Shown here piece after piece: positions 1 through 9,668 of a stretch of 63,078 bases of DNA (the first letter of the stretch is position 1; every line of letters begins with the position of its first letter). A program made the position numbers and the translations under genes. Source of the DNA: an uncultured Acetatifactor sp. GTDB lineage: Bacteria; Bacillota; Clostridia; Lachnospirales; Lachnospiraceae. The stretch spans positions 17,772 through 80,849 of the forward strand of contig CAJUIA010000018.1 of assembly GCA_910586485.1 (NCBI GenBank), given 5' to 3'. The notes beneath the pieces are model-generated. The model searched no databases. It was not told the origin of the DNA and saw only the letters and a program-made list of their open reading frames with translations.

Positions 1-181
1 GGGCATCGAGTTCGCACAGCGAAAGAGCAGTACCAAGACAGAGGATGACAAATCGACTGCTTGCAGGCGAATTTGTCAGATTGCGGAGTGATAGGGCGAA
101 GCCCGTGAACGAGAAGCCCGGAGGGCATCGAGTTCGCACAGCGAAAGAGCAGTACCAAGACAGAGGATGACAAATCGACTG
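1..181. repeat. 122-bp-period direct repeat at left edge
   Basis: Bases 1-59 recur as an exact 59-base copy at 123-181. The 63 bases between them form the rest of one period, so at least one and a half units of a tandem array are visible and more probably lies left of the window. The unit mixes short motifs such as cgaagcccg and gagaagcccgga. I see no credible coding region in it. It ends about 18 bases before the ribosome-binding site of the first ABC transporter gene, so it forms that gene's upstream region. Confidence 0.85.
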
Positions 182-212
182 TCTATCGGCGTATGTGTAA
201 GGAGGTCACAGT

Positions 213-2051
213 GTGAAGCAAACAGAATCACAGTATCAGAAGCATTACAATATCTTTCAGAACATAGGCTATTATTTCAGGTATTACAGGCAGAGCATTC
301 CGGCATTCCTGTGGCTGAGCCTTGTGGAAATTGTGTTTGGCGCGGTAAGCCCGCTTTTTGGAATTTATCTGCCCAAGCTGGCGGTGGATCTGGCAACGAA
401 GGGCGTTACCTGGCAGCGAATGTGGCTGACCTTAGGGGTATTCGGGGGATTGTGCCTGTGTGTACGGGTGGCGGCAACGGCCAGTGATTCGGGAAAATAT
501 TTCCTTTATAATACCAGACGCAATGAGCTGCTGGCCAAGGTATTTCTGAAGACTCTCCGGGTGCCCTACCGCAATGTGGAAGAGGGGGAAACCAAGGATC
601 TGTACTGGAAGGCCATGGGAATCATTAATCAGGGGGACTGGAGTGCGATTCACAAAATTACTTACGGAACCATCAATATCATCCGGAATGTGATCAGCTT
701 CCTGCTGTACAGCACCGTCCTCAGCTTTTTACATCCTCTTGTTGCGGCATTGCTGATTTTACTGGCGCTGGTACAGTATGTGATCAGCCTTCGTAAGATC
801 AAATATATGGAGAAATTTAGGACGGAGACAGCAGAGCTGGACAAAAAGAAATCTTACGTTTTATACAGCGCCATGGGCAATCAGGCCGCTGCCAAGGACA
901 TCCGAATCTTTGGCATGAAACGGTGGCTGAGCCGGGAAAAGGATCTGCTGCTGGACAGAAGCAGAAAGCTGGAGCAGAAGAAGAGCCGGGCGGATTATTT
1001 TTTCTGGCAGGCGGGCAGTCTGCTGAATCTGGGGCGGGACATATTTGCCTACGGCTATCTGTTAAGCCAGGTGCTTGCGGGAGTAGTAGGGCCGGGAGAG
1101 TTTGTGCTGTACTTTGGGGCAATTACTGGATTTTCAGGCTTTGTGGGTAGTATTATGGACAGTCTGGCCGAGCTGCGCAGCGGCTCATTGGAAACCAATT
1201 ATTACAGGACTTACATGGAGCTGCCCGAAGAAGACAGGGAGACTGGAAAGCGGCATATTTCGGAATTGACGCAGCCGGTTTCCATCGAATTTAAGGATGT
1301 ATCCTTTTCCTACGACAAAGCGGCGGAGAAAAAGATATTTGATCATTTTAATTTGAAGATAAATGCCGGAGAAAAACTGGCATTGGTGGGTGTCAACGGG
1401 GCGGGAAAAACTACCCTTGTAAAGCTGCTTACCGGCATGTATGAGCCGGATGAGGGAAGTATTCTCATAAATGGGGTAGATCGGAAAGAATTTCCAAGGG
1501 AAGAGCTTTACCGGCTGTTTTCCGCCGTTTTTCAGGAGCCATTTATCTTGCCGGTGACGGTGGCGGAAAATCTGACCTTTGAAGTGGATTATGACAGTGA
1601 CAAGGCCTGGGATGCACTGGAACGCGCAGGCTTGGCGGGTAAATTCCGCGAGAAGGGCGTGAAGCTGGATACCTTTTTTGACAAGGATATTGACGAGAAC
1701 GGAATCGAGCTCTCAGGAGGCGAGCAGCAGAGATTCCTGCTGGCAAGGGCTTTGTATAAGGACGCTCCCATCCTGGTGCTGGATGAGCCCACGGCAGCCC
1801 TGGACCCGATCGCGGAATCTGAGGTTTATGATAATTATGCCAGATATTCCGACAATAAGACGGCGGTTTTTATCTCCCACAGGCTGGCCAGCACACGGTT
1901 TTCGGACCGGATCGTGCTGCTGGGAGAAGGCGGCATCCTGGAAGAGGGAAGCCATCAGGAGCTGATGAAGCGGCAGGGGGCATACGCGGAAATGTTCGAG
2001 GTGCAGAGCCGTTATTATGCCAAGGATAAACTGGAAAAGGAGGTATTTTAG
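213..2051 (+). CDS. ABC exporter half-transporter, subunit 1
   Basis: This 612-residue protein fuses an N-terminal membrane domain (about residues 25-320) to a C-terminal ATPase domain (about 350-590), the layout of type IV (MsbA/BmrA-like) exporters. The ATPase has an intact Walker A (GVNGAGKTT), a Q-loop (FQEPF), the signature LSGGEQQR, a Walker B ending LVLDEPTAALDP and an H-loop histidine (FISHRL). The start is a GTG at 213 with AAGGAGG at 199-205. The next gene begins 2 bases after the stop and encodes a similar protein, so the two probably form a heterodimer in the cytoplasmic membrane. The substrate is unknown. No precursor peptide or modification enzyme is visible nearby, although the upstream neighbourhood is cut off. 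Confidence 0.9.
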   Translation: MKQTESQYQKHYNIFQNIGYYFRYYRQSIPAFLWLSLVEIVFGAVSPLFGIYLPKLAVDLATKGVTWQRMWLTLGVFGGLCLCVRVAATASDSGKYFLYNTRRNELLAKVFLKTLRVPYRNVEEGETKDLYWKAMGIINQGDWSAIHKITYGTINIIRNVISFLLYSTVLSFLHPLVAALLILLALVQYVISLRKIKYMEKFRTETAELDKKKSYVLYSAMGNQAAAKDIRIFGMKRWLSREKDLLLDRSRKLEQKKSRADYFFWQAGSLLNLGRDIFAYGYLLSQVLAGVVGPGEFVLYFGAITGFSGFVGSIMDSLAELRSGSLETNYYRTYMELPEEDRETGKRHISELTQPVSIEFKDVSFSYDKAAEKKIFDHFNLKINAGEKLALVGVNGAGKTTLVKLLTGMYEPDEGSILINGVDRKEFPREELYRLFSAVFQEPFILPVTVAENLTFEVDYDSDKAWDALERAGLAGKFREKGVKLDTFFDKDIDENGIELSGGEQQRFLLARALYKDAPILVLDEPTAALDPIAESEVYDNYARYSDNKTAVFISHRLASTRFSDRIVLLGEGGILEEGSHQELMKRQGAYAEMFEVQSRYYAKDKLEKEVF

Positions 2052-2053
2052 AG

Positions 2054-3937
2054 ATGCTGGAGGAATCAAAGCTTTTGGAAAAGCTGCCCTTAAAGCAGCA
2101 TTTGCATAATATCAAGCGGGTATTGAAGCTTTTGATGAGCCTGGATCAGAGCTATATACCCTGGAATGTGGTTGCCGTGCTGTTATCTACCGCTTTAAGC
2201 TATGGGGGAATGATTCTGTCTGCCTATGTGCTCAACCGAATCGCAGGAGGATTTGCTTTTGCCGAGCTGTTTCAAAAAGTTATTCTGGGAGTGGTACTTT
2301 TAAGCTTGGGCGGTTCTGTGCTGGGCATCCTGAATCGGCGGATAGACGTGAAAAGTCAGATGATGGCCGAAAGTTATTTGGCGCTGCAACAGGAAAAGAT
2401 CATGAATATGGATTTTTCCATGATCGACAGCCCTAGGCTGAAGGAGCTGCGGGAGAGAATCCGGCTGGAGAACAACTGGGGTGCCGGGATCTTTACCGTA
2501 TTCTGGTGCGGCAAGGGCGTATTGGAGGCGGTGGTCAGGATCATCGGAGCAATCGTTATTGGTATTCCCATGTTTTCCTATTTTGGTAAAGAGGATCTGG
2601 GCTGGCTGTGGGGAGTGTTGTTTTTGCTTTGTCTCTTTCTGGGAATCGGCTTAAAGCTGTATCGGTATTTTCAGAATATGGAGCATTATGTAATGTTCCA
2701 TGTGCCTACTGCGGAAGAGAAAAAATTCCTGTGGAATTATGTGTGGGATTTTGCCTATGGCTCCTGGCATTACCGTTACGGGAATGGAAAAGACGTAAGA
2801 ATTTATAACAGCTATGAGGTGATGAAAAAATGGACCTATGACAAACTGCAGGGTAAAGAATTTTTTGATTATACCATCAAGCGCCCAGGTATCGGAAGTG
2901 CCGGCAGTTACGGTATTCAGACAGCTCTTTATGTATTGTCGCAGATCGGAGCATACGGAATTGTAATTATGGCGGCATTGAAGGGGAGTATGCCGGTGGG
3001 GTCCCTGATCCTGTACGCAGACTGTCTTGCCAATATGATGATCCAGGCGACGTATGTGGTGACTGCCGGTCTGGATTTAAGCCTGGCGGCCAGAAAGCAG
3101 GTTGGAATTTTAGAACTGTTGGAGCTTTCCGACGAGATGTATAAGGGGGCGCTGCCCATGGAAAAGAGAAGCGACAATGAATATCACATTGCCTTTCGAA
3201 ATGTTTCCTTTAAATATCCGGGCAGCGAGGAATACGCGCTGAAAAGTTTCTCACTGGAGTTTAAGGTAGGAGAGAGGCTTGCCATTGTGGGCAGGAACGG
3301 CTCCGGCAAGACCACCATGATTAAGCTGCTCTGCAGGCTTTATGATCCTGATGAGGGGGAAATTCTGGTGAACGGCGTGGATATTAAGAAGTTCCGCCAT
3401 GATGAGTATGCAAAGCTTTTTTCGGTGGTATTTCAGGATTATGTGCTCTTTTCCCTGATGCTGGCGGAGAATATTGCCGCAGATAAGGACTATGACGAAG
3501 AAATGGTACGGCGCTGCCTGGCGGACGCGGGGTTTGAAGAACGGCTGGAAAAACTGGGCGAGAAAGGCATTGAGAGCTTTCTGTACAAGGATTATACCGA
3601 CGAGGGGGTTGAGATCAGCGGGGGAGAGGCCCAGAAGCTGGCCATTGCCAGGGCCATTTACAAGGAAGCGCCCTTTGTGCTCTTAGACGAGCCCACGGCA
3701 GCTTTGGACCCTCTTGCGGAGGCGGAAATTTACAGCAACTTTGACAAGATTGCCGGAGATAAGACTGCTATCTACATCAGTCACCGTCTGTCCTCCTGTC
3801 GGTTTTGTGATAAGATCGCGGTGTTCGACAAGGGCAGGCTGGTGCAGACGGGAAGCCATGAAGAGCTGCTGGCGGATGAAGGAGGCGTCTATGCGTCCCT
3901 CTGGAATGCCCAGGCGAAGTATTATGAGGCGGGGTGA
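2054..3937 (+). CDS. ABC exporter half-transporter, subunit 2
   Basis: This 627-residue protein has an N-terminal membrane domain (about residues 35-350) and a C-terminal ATPase with Walker A GRNGSGKTT, Q-loop FQDYV, signature ISGGEAQK, Walker B VLLDEPTAALDP and H-loop YISHRL. Both this subunit and its upstream partner keep the catalytic glutamate after Walker B, so the predicted heterodimer appears to have two competent ATP sites. That differs from the asymmetric pair at 22537-26191. It begins 2 bases after the upstream stop and the pair is closed by a strong terminator at about 4000. Exporter function is secure at family level; the cargo is not known. Confidence 0.9.
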   Translation: MLEESKLLEKLPLKQHLHNIKRVLKLLMSLDQSYIPWNVVAVLLSTALSYGGMILSAYVLNRIAGGFAFAELFQKVILGVVLLSLGGSVLGILNRRIDVKSQMMAESYLALQQEKIMNMDFSMIDSPRLKELRERIRLENNWGAGIFTVFWCGKGVLEAVVRIIGAIVIGIPMFSYFGKEDLGWLWGVLFLLCLFLGIGLKLYRYFQNMEHYVMFHVPTAEEKKFLWNYVWDFAYGSWHYRYGNGKDVRIYNSYEVMKKWTYDKLQGKEFFDYTIKRPGIGSAGSYGIQTALYVLSQIGAYGIVIMAALKGSMPVGSLILYADCLANMMIQATYVVTAGLDLSLAARKQVGILELLELSDEMYKGALPMEKRSDNEYHIAFRNVSFKYPGSEEYALKSFSLEFKVGERLAIVGRNGSGKTTMIKLLCRLYDPDEGEILVNGVDIKKFRHDEYAKLFSVVFQDYVLFSLMLAENIAADKDYDEEMVRRCLADAGFEERLEKLGEKGIESFLYKDYTDEGVEISGGEAQKLAIARAIYKEAPFVLLDEPTAALDPLAEAEIYSNFDKIAGDKTAIYISHRLSSCRFCDKIAVFDKGRLVQTGSHEELLADEGGVYASLWNAQAKYYEAG

Positions 3938-3998
3938 GCGGCATCAGGGCTTAGCATCTCTGGGAAGGCGTGCAGGTAACAGAATATTGAGTAGGACG

Positions 3999-4026
3999 CA
4001 CCCCGCTTCGGCGGGGTGTTTGTTTC
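3999..4026 (+). terminator. Rho-independent terminator of the first ABC operon
   Basis: An 8-bp perfect stem, caccccgc (3999-4006) and gcggggtg (4011-4018), closes a TTCG tetraloop and is followed by a T-rich stretch (tttgtttctt). It lies about 60 bases after the stop of the second ABC gene and separates that operon from the accessory island. Confidence 0.9.
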
Positions 4027-4083
4027 TTATTTGGGAGATTGCGGTCTGTTCGTTTTTTGAAGCTTTTTTGACGCAGGAATACG

Positions 4084-4112
4084 ATTGTATTTACGGAAAT
4101 GCCATGGTAAAA
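4084..4112 (+). promoter_or_regulatory. Extended -10 promoter of the NADAR gene
   Basis: TTGTAT (4084-4089) and TAAAAT (4107-4112) are 17 bases apart, and a TGG immediately before the -10 gives an extended -10 element. The 34 bases 4082-4115 match 16046-16079, upstream of the toxin module, at 29 positions, so the same promoter type serves both ends of the island. The start codon lies about 94 bases downstream. A second TATAAT at 4184-4189 has no convincing -35. Confidence 0.6.
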
Positions 4113-4205
4113 TGAAGTATCTGGGAATGTGAAGGTTAATGGATTCTGATCAAGATTGTGTAATCAGGTGTTCAGTTCATTATTATAATAAGTGAGGTAA
4201 GTGAT

Positions 4206-4745
4206 ATGGAAGCTTATTTAAAGGCACATTTGGACGAGATTGTTGAAAATAGGAATGGTGTGAGCCGTATTATTTGTTTCCATAATCCTGACGAAGAAAA
4301 CGGATACTTAAGTAACTGGTATCTTTCGCAGTTTACGCTGGACGGAGTAACATTTTCTTCAATGGAGCAGTACATGATGTATCGCAAGGCGCTTTGTTTT
4401 CATGACAGTACAATGGCGACCGAGATTCTTCATACGGATGACGTCGCCCGAATCAAGGAACTTGGGCGGCATGTATCGGGATATATTGACAGCATATGGA
4501 GCGGAATCCGGCAGAGCGTGGTGTATGAGGGCCTGATGGGGAAATTTTTACAAAACGAGGACTTAAAAGAGCTGCTGCTGGCTACGGGGGATGCCGTTTT
4601 AGCGGAGTGCGCGGTAAAAGACTGCATATGGGGAATCGGCTTGTCTATGAAGGATTCGGACAGACTGGATCAGACAAAGTGGCAGGGGCAGAATCTGCTT
4701 GGGTTTACACTGATGAGAGTGCGGGATGAGCTGGCTGTTGAGTAA
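4206..4745 (+). CDS. NADAR-family protein (YbiA-like)
   Basis: This 179-residue protein matches the NADAR fold: an N-terminal F-NP-GYLSNWY stretch (about residues 25-40), SSMEQYMMYRKA (about 55-66), a central LGR-V-W region, and a C-terminal DCIWGIGLS followed by W-GQNLLGF-LM-VR-L. NADAR proteins are N-glycosidases. Some act on riboflavin intermediates, and others remove ADP-ribose from modified guanine in DNA, antagonising DarT-like toxins. The gene stands alone behind its own extended -10 promoter. It is the first gene of the island, upstream of the type I restriction operon, and an ART-like toxin candidate lies at the island's far end. The family assignment is strong; a role in reversing ADP-ribosylation here is inference from context. 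Confidence 0.85.
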   Translation: MEAYLKAHLDEIVENRNGVSRIICFHNPDEENGYLSNWYLSQFTLDGVTFSSMEQYMMYRKALCFHDSTMATEILHTDDVARIKELGRHVSGYIDSIWSGIRQSVVYEGLMGKFLQNEDLKELLLATGDAVLAECAVKDCIWGIGLSMKDSDRLDQTKWQGQNLLGFTLMRVRDELAVE

Positions 4746-4812
4746 GGCCGGAACGCGGAAAGATTGGCGACTGCTGTAACTGTTAGTATACTGTTATTCA
4801 GAAGTGTTAATG

Positions 4813-4841
4813 TTGAAGGCTGTGTAATTACTATGTATAAT
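4813..4841 (+). promoter_or_regulatory. Sigma-A-type promoter of the hsd operon
   Basis: TTGAAG (4813-4818) and a consensus TATAAT (4836-4841) are separated by exactly 17 bases. They lie about 90 bases upstream of hsdR and 70 bases after the NADAR stop. This is the only convincing promoter seen for the operon running through hsdS, the STAND-like gene and the kinase. The rest of the 4746-4930 gap shows no gene. Confidence 0.8.
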
Positions 4842-4930
4842 AGTGTAGAGGATAAGAATGGAGCATTGATGAATGTACTGAATGTAAAGAGAAATATTTA
4901 GTTTATTACCTATTGGAGGATGACAAGCAG

Positions 4931-7900
4931 ATGCCAGTATTTAATGAAGATACCAGAGTGAAGATTCCGGCTACAATTCAGTTTTTGAGACTTGATTATC
5001 ATTATCAGTCATTGAAGGCTGATGATCTGGATATAGATTTCAATACAAAGATTTTTGTAAACAGATTTAAGCCTGCGTTGGAAATAATCAACGGCAGAAC
5101 ATTTACTTATGATGATATTAAGACTGTAGTTAAAGATATTTATAATGTTCTGAAAAATAATGATCTTGGTAAAGAGTTTTATAATTGGCTTGTTGATCCG
5201 AAGGACAGAGTAAAACTGATAGACTTTGAAGATATAACAAAGAATGATTTTGCAGTAGTGGATGAGCTGCCGTTTAGTGTGGTAGAGGGAACAGAAGAGG
5301 GATCTTTCCGACCGGATATTAACATTTTAATTAATGGGATGCCGCTTGCCTTTTTGGAGGTGAAGAAACCAAATAATGACGGCGGTATTCAGAAAGAATT
5401 TGATAGAATGATAAACAAGAGACTGCAGAATCCAGATTACAGGAGATTTTTCAATCTGATTCAGTTTGTCTCTTTTTCGAATAATATGGAGTATGAGGAA
5501 GATGATGATGCAGAGGATGTAAAAGCAGGTTCATTCTATACGACACCAAACGGAAATAATACCAGCTTTTCATTTTTCAGAGAGGATGACGAGCAGTATC
5601 ATATAACATATTCATACAAAGATATAGATATGGACACAGTTAAATATGTGATGAAGGATTGCGGATATAATCCTGCGGAGGCAGATACACCGGAATTTGC
5701 AGAGAACTTAAAGACAGGGACTCCCTGTAACAGCTTCGTCACCTCTGTTTTTGATAAGGAAAGGTTCTTATATTTTTTAGAGTACGGAATCATGTTTATC
5801 AGTGGTCAGATTCCTGAGCGGCACATTATGCGCTATCCTCAGTTCTTTGCAACCAGAAAAATTGTTGAAAGGTTAGAGGCTGGTGGTAAGGGGGGTATTA
5901 TCTGGCACACACAGGGTTCCGGCAAAACGGCGATTGCTGCTTTTTCCAATCGCGTGATCAGAGATTACTATTCCAAAAAGAATATCAGTACCAGATTTTT
6001 CTTCGTGGTGGATAGACTTGATCTGCTGACACAGGCCAGTATAGAGTTTACCGCCAGAGGATTGAAAACCGTTAATTGTGAGGATAAGGCCGGATTTACC
6101 AATGAATTGAATAAGACACTGTCAACGGATGTGGGGAGTAAAGCAATCGGTGAAATCTGTGTCGTAAATATTCAGAAATTTGAGGGGAAGATGCCGGAGG
6201 CAAAGAACGATTATAAAGCAAAGGTACAGCGTATTTTCTTTGTAGATGAAGCTCATAGGAGCTATTCTTCCACAGGAGAATTTTTTAAAAATCTTATGAC
6301 CTGTGATTTGGACGCTGTATATATTGCACTTACCGGCACACCCCTGCTTTCCAGAAAAGAGCGCTCTAATCTGAAGTTTGGCGATTATATCCATAAGTAT
6401 TTTTATGATAAATCAATAGCTGACGGATATACACTTAGAATCAAAAAAGAAAATATTGATACAGTGGCAAAGTCAGAAATCAAAAAGAATTTGGAAATAG
6501 AAGACAGGCAGTTGGAAGACAGGGATGTTTATGAATCGGATGCTTATGTAAATGCGCTGGGGGCTTTTATAGAAAAGGACTTTGTCAATTTCAGGCTGCA
6601 AAATTCAGATATGTCTATTGGGGGTATGATTGTATGCAGGACAAACCCGCAGGCAAAAAAGGTTCAGGAGTGGTTTAAAGTAAACTCTAAATTAAACACC
6701 GGCCTTGTGATTACGGATACAGATGATCCAAAGCAGAAGAAGATCAATCGTAATCATCAGATCGACTTCAGAGATACACTCGTGCCGGATATTTTAATTG
6801 TCAATTTTATGCTGACCACAGGTTATGATGTAAAGCGTCTCAAAAAGATGTATCTTTTGAGAGGTCCACATGCACAGTCACTACTGCAAACGATCTCCAG
6901 AGTCAACAGACCCTATAAGTCACCAAATGGAAAGGTTTACAGATATGGTTATATTGTTGATTTTGTTGATATAGAGCAGGAATATGACAAAACGATAGAA
7001 GCTTACATAAAGGAGCTGGAGGCGGATCTTAACGAGAATGGTGAAAACGAAGGCTCTCTTGCAGGCCTGGTAGTTGACAAAGAGGATATAAACAGGAAGT
7101 ATCACAAGTATGTAGATGAGCTGGAAGATATGATTGCAACAGACAATCTGGAGAGATTCTCAAAGCAGCTGACTTTATATAATAAAGAGGCATTGCTTAA
7201 AATCAGGCGCCTGCTAAATGGCATCAAAGAGTGTCAGACAGAATTTATTCTTTCAAGAGCGATGGACTATGCAGCGCAGATTGATGCCGAAAGAAATAAG
7301 AAGCTGTTGAGATTGACACAGGATAGAATTGACTTTATGAATCTTTCCCGAAATACGGTGGAAATGATGGATGTTATCTCCAATGAGGAAGTTGTGGAGA
7401 TTTTATATGAATTTATAAAAGTTAAAATTATTATAATGGATCTTGGACAAATGACGCAGGATAATCCCAAGTTCCAAAGATTTTCAAAGGTTGTTAGAGA
7501 TATTCAAAACGAAATAAAGAAGAACAAAAACAAAGGTGATATTAAAATCAGAAAACTGGATGAGCTATTGCAGAAGATTTTTAATGACCTGTCCATCTCT
7601 GATCTAAATGATTTGGATTCTATCACGGATGAATTGTTGGAGGCTCTTGAAAAAGCACGAAATATCAACTATGAAAATGAAAGACTTTCAAAGATTTACG
7701 GTGGCAGCTACGCTTTTGTAAAAACCTATCAGGATGCAGTTGAAAGGTATCCTGCAGACAGATCAGAGATAGAAAGAATGTTGGTGATTATTTATCAGGC
7801 TATAGAAGATGTGCTGGAAAAAGAGATTGTGATGATTCAGGGTAGAAAAAATTTTGCCGATTCCATAAAATCAAAAGCAACCAAGACGCTGTTAAAAGAA

Positions 7901-7978
7901 AAATTATACGGTAAAATCAAAGGATTTTATACACCGCTGTTAAACGATCTTTACACTAATATACAGTTATTCAAATAA
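4931..7978 (+). CDS. hsdR: Type I restriction enzyme, R subunit (HsdR)
   Basis: HsdR is the motor and nuclease subunit of type I restriction complexes: it translocates DNA with ATP and cuts it when the target lacks methylation. Counting from the ATG at 4931 (1015 residues), a PD-(D/E)xK nuclease is visible with D129, E143 and K145 (FLEVKK). The helicase motor follows: Walker A QGSGKT ending near residue 334, a DEAH box at 439-442 (FFVDEAHRSY), motif III LTGTPL and motif VI QTISRVNRPY. A C-terminal helical region completes the usual length. A TTG at 4913 in the same frame falls inside the ribosome-binding region. I prefer ATG 4931 because GGAGGA at 4915-4920 lies 10 bases before it. hsdM follows 10 bases after the stop. 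Confidence 0.95.
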   Translation: MPVFNEDTRVKIPATIQFLRLDYHYQSLKADDLDIDFNTKIFVNRFKPALEIINGRTFTYDDIKTVVKDIYNVLKNNDLGKEFYNWLVDPKDRVKLIDFEDITKNDFAVVDELPFSVVEGTEEGSFRPDINILINGMPLAFLEVKKPNNDGGIQKEFDRMINKRLQNPDYRRFFNLIQFVSFSNNMEYEEDDDAEDVKAGSFYTTPNGNNTSFSFFREDDEQYHITYSYKDIDMDTVKYVMKDCGYNPAEADTPEFAENLKTGTPCNSFVTSVFDKERFLYFLEYGIMFISGQIPERHIMRYPQFFATRKIVERLEAGGKGGIIWHTQGSGKTAIAAFSNRVIRDYYSKKNISTRFFFVVDRLDLLTQASIEFTARGLKTVNCEDKAGFTNELNKTLSTDVGSKAIGEICVVNIQKFEGKMPEAKNDYKAKVQRIFFVDEAHRSYSSTGEFFKNLMTCDLDAVYIALTGTPLLSRKERSNLKFGDYIHKYFYDKSIADGYTLRIKKENIDTVAKSEIKKNLEIEDRQLEDRDVYESDAYVNALGAFIEKDFVNFRLQNSDMSIGGMIVCRTNPQAKKVQEWFKVNSKLNTGLVITDTDDPKQKKINRNHQIDFRDTLVPDILIVNFMLTTGYDVKRLKKMYLLRGPHAQSLLQTISRVNRPYKSPNGKVYRYGYIVDFVDIEQEYDKTIEAYIKELEADLNENGENEGSLAGLVVDKEDINRKYHKYVDELEDMIATDNLERFSKQLTLYNKEALLKIRRLLNGIKECQTEFILSRAMDYAAQIDAERNKKLLRLTQDRIDFMNLSRNTVEMMDVISNEEVVEILYEFIKVKIIIMDLGQMTQDNPKFQRFSKVVRDIQNEIKKNKNKGDIKIRKLDELLQKIFNDLSISDLNDLDSITDELLEALEKARNINYENERLSKIYGGSYAFVKTYQDAVERYPADRSEIERMLVIIYQAIEDVLEKEIVMIQGRKNFADSIKSKATKTLLKEKLYGKIKGFYTPLLNDLYTNIQLFK

Positions 7979-7988
7979 GGGGGATACA

Positions 7989-9668
7989 ATGCCGGATATT
8001 TTTACACTGGAAAACAAGATAAAGCAGATGATCGACGAGTTGAAAGGACTTTGCCAGACCAACGGCTTATCTAATCAGGCGAGTGAAGAGGTAGTGATTA
8101 CTTCTGTATTTTTATATAAATTTTTAAACGATAAATTCATGGCAAATATGAAAGATTTTGCAAATGAAATGAGTATGGATGCAGAGGAAGTCCTGCAGGA
8201 TGAAGATATGTTGGCAGGTTTTTATGACACATATCCGCAGGATGTGGCTTTTAAGTATGAAGATACAATCGAGTGCTTAATTAACAGGGTGGGCAATAAT
8301 GAGTTTTACAGGCTTTTTGATGATGCACTGGAGCGAATATCTAATTATCCTAAAAATGAAGAATTCAGCATCGACACGGCGGAAGGCGGGAGAAAACCTT
8401 TATTTACCAGAATTACAGAGAATGTAGAAGCATCAAAAAGAAATAATTTTGCAAGAAATATCTTTGGAATTATCAGTCAGGACAAATTTGATTTTGGAGA
8501 AGCGTTTAAAAATAATTTTGATTTTTACAGCGCAATCTTTGAGTATCTGATCAAGGACTATAATGTTGCCAGCGGCGTGTATGCAGAGTATTTTACACCG
8601 CAGGCTATTTCCGCCATTATTGCAAAGATTCTGGTAGAAATGTCACCTGTAGAAGATAAAATATATGACGTATATGATCCGTCGGCGGGTTCCGGCTCGC
8701 TGGTACTTCATTTGGCAAATGCGCTGGGAAAGGGAAGCTTTGGAGATAAAGCACAGGTATATACGCAGGATATATCCGGTAAATCATCCAGATTCTTAAG
8801 GACCAACATGCTGCTTAACGGGCTGACTAACAGTCTGGACAACATTATTGAGGGAGATACGCTGGAGACGCCGGCGCATTATAAGGTGGCACATGATCCC
8901 GGCTCAGGAGTGAAACAGTTTGATTACATTACCTCAAATCCTCCGTTTAAAATGGACTTTTCTTCTACCAGAAACACCATTGAACAGAAGTGGGAGGATT
9001 CCGAAGTAAGGGATGGAATTAAGAGATTCTTTGCAGGAGTGCCTAAGATTCCAAATAAAAAGAAAGAATCCATGGGGGTATATCTTTGTTTTATCCAACA
9101 CATTCTTTGGAGTCTGAAGGAAGACGGGAAAGCTGCTATTGTTGTGCCGACAGGATTTATCACGGCACAGGCCGGTATTGAAAGGTCAGTACGCCAGACG
9201 ATTGTAGAAAAGCACTGGCTGAAAGGCGTCATTTCCATGCCCTCAAATATATTTGCCAATACAGGGACAAATGTATCAGTTCTCTTTATTGATAAGTCAA
9301 ATAAAGAGGGTAAAATTATGCTGATCGACGCCTCTAAGCTGGGCGAAAAGAGGAAAGAGGGAAAGAATCAGAAAACGGTTCTGCGCCCCGACGAAGTGAA
9401 GAAAATTGAGGATACGTTTATTCATCAGGATGTGGTGGAGGATTTCAGCGTAGCGGTTACCTATGAGCAGATAGCGGAGAAAAATTATTCACTGTCTGCA
9501 GGACAGTATTTTGAAGTAAAGATTGAATATGTGGAGCTGTCACCGGAGGCCTTTGAGGAAAGAATGAAGGCGTATTCGGAACGGCTGGAAAAACTGTTTG
9601 CGGAGGGGAAGTCTCTTGAGGATGAAATTAAGCAGAGGCTGGGAGAGTTGAAGTATGAGGAAAATTAA
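7989..9668 (+). CDS. hsdM: Type I DNA adenine methyltransferase (HsdM)
   Basis: This 559-residue protein transfers methyl groups from S-adenosylmethionine to adenine in the type I recognition site, both alone with HsdS and within the full restriction complex. An N-terminal helical HsdM domain covers about residues 5-170. The catalytic domain carries the cofactor motif DPSAGSGS (230-237) and the adenine-methylase motif NPPF (317-320). The C-terminal 60 residues form a charged helix likely to contact HsdS. The ATG follows an AAGGGGGA ribosome-binding site. The gene overlaps hsdS by 14 bases, which suggests translational coupling. Confidence 0.95.
   Translation: MPDIFTLENKIKQMIDELKGLCQTNGLSNQASEEVVITSVFLYKFLNDKFMANMKDFANEMSMDAEEVLQDEDMLAGFYDTYPQDVAFKYEDTIECLINRVGNNEFYRLFDDALERISNYPKNEEFSIDTAEGGRKPLFTRITENVEASKRNNFARNIFGIISQDKFDFGEAFKNNFDFYSAIFEYLIKDYNVASGVYAEYFTPQAISAIIAKILVEMSPVEDKIYDVYDPSAGSGSLVLHLANALGKGSFGDKAQVYTQDISGKSSRFLRTNMLLNGLTNSLDNIIEGDTLETPAHYKVAHDPGSGVKQFDYITSNPPFKMDFSSTRNTIEQKWEDSEVRDGIKRFFAGVPKIPNKKKESMGVYLCFIQHILWSLKEDGKAAIVVPTGFITAQAGIERSVRQTIVEKHWLKGVISMPSNIFANTGTNVSVLFIDKSNKEGKIMLIDASKLGEKRKEGKNQKTVLRPDEVKKIEDTFIHQDVVEDFSVAVTYEQIAEKNYSLSAGQYFEVKIEYVELSPEAFEERMKAYSERLEKLFAEGKSLEDEIKQRLGELKYEEN

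Noticed and set aside
1..181. CRISPR or insertion-sequence end
   Set aside because: The repeat is long and its interval is a single 63-base remainder; there are no terminal inverted repeats or transposase.
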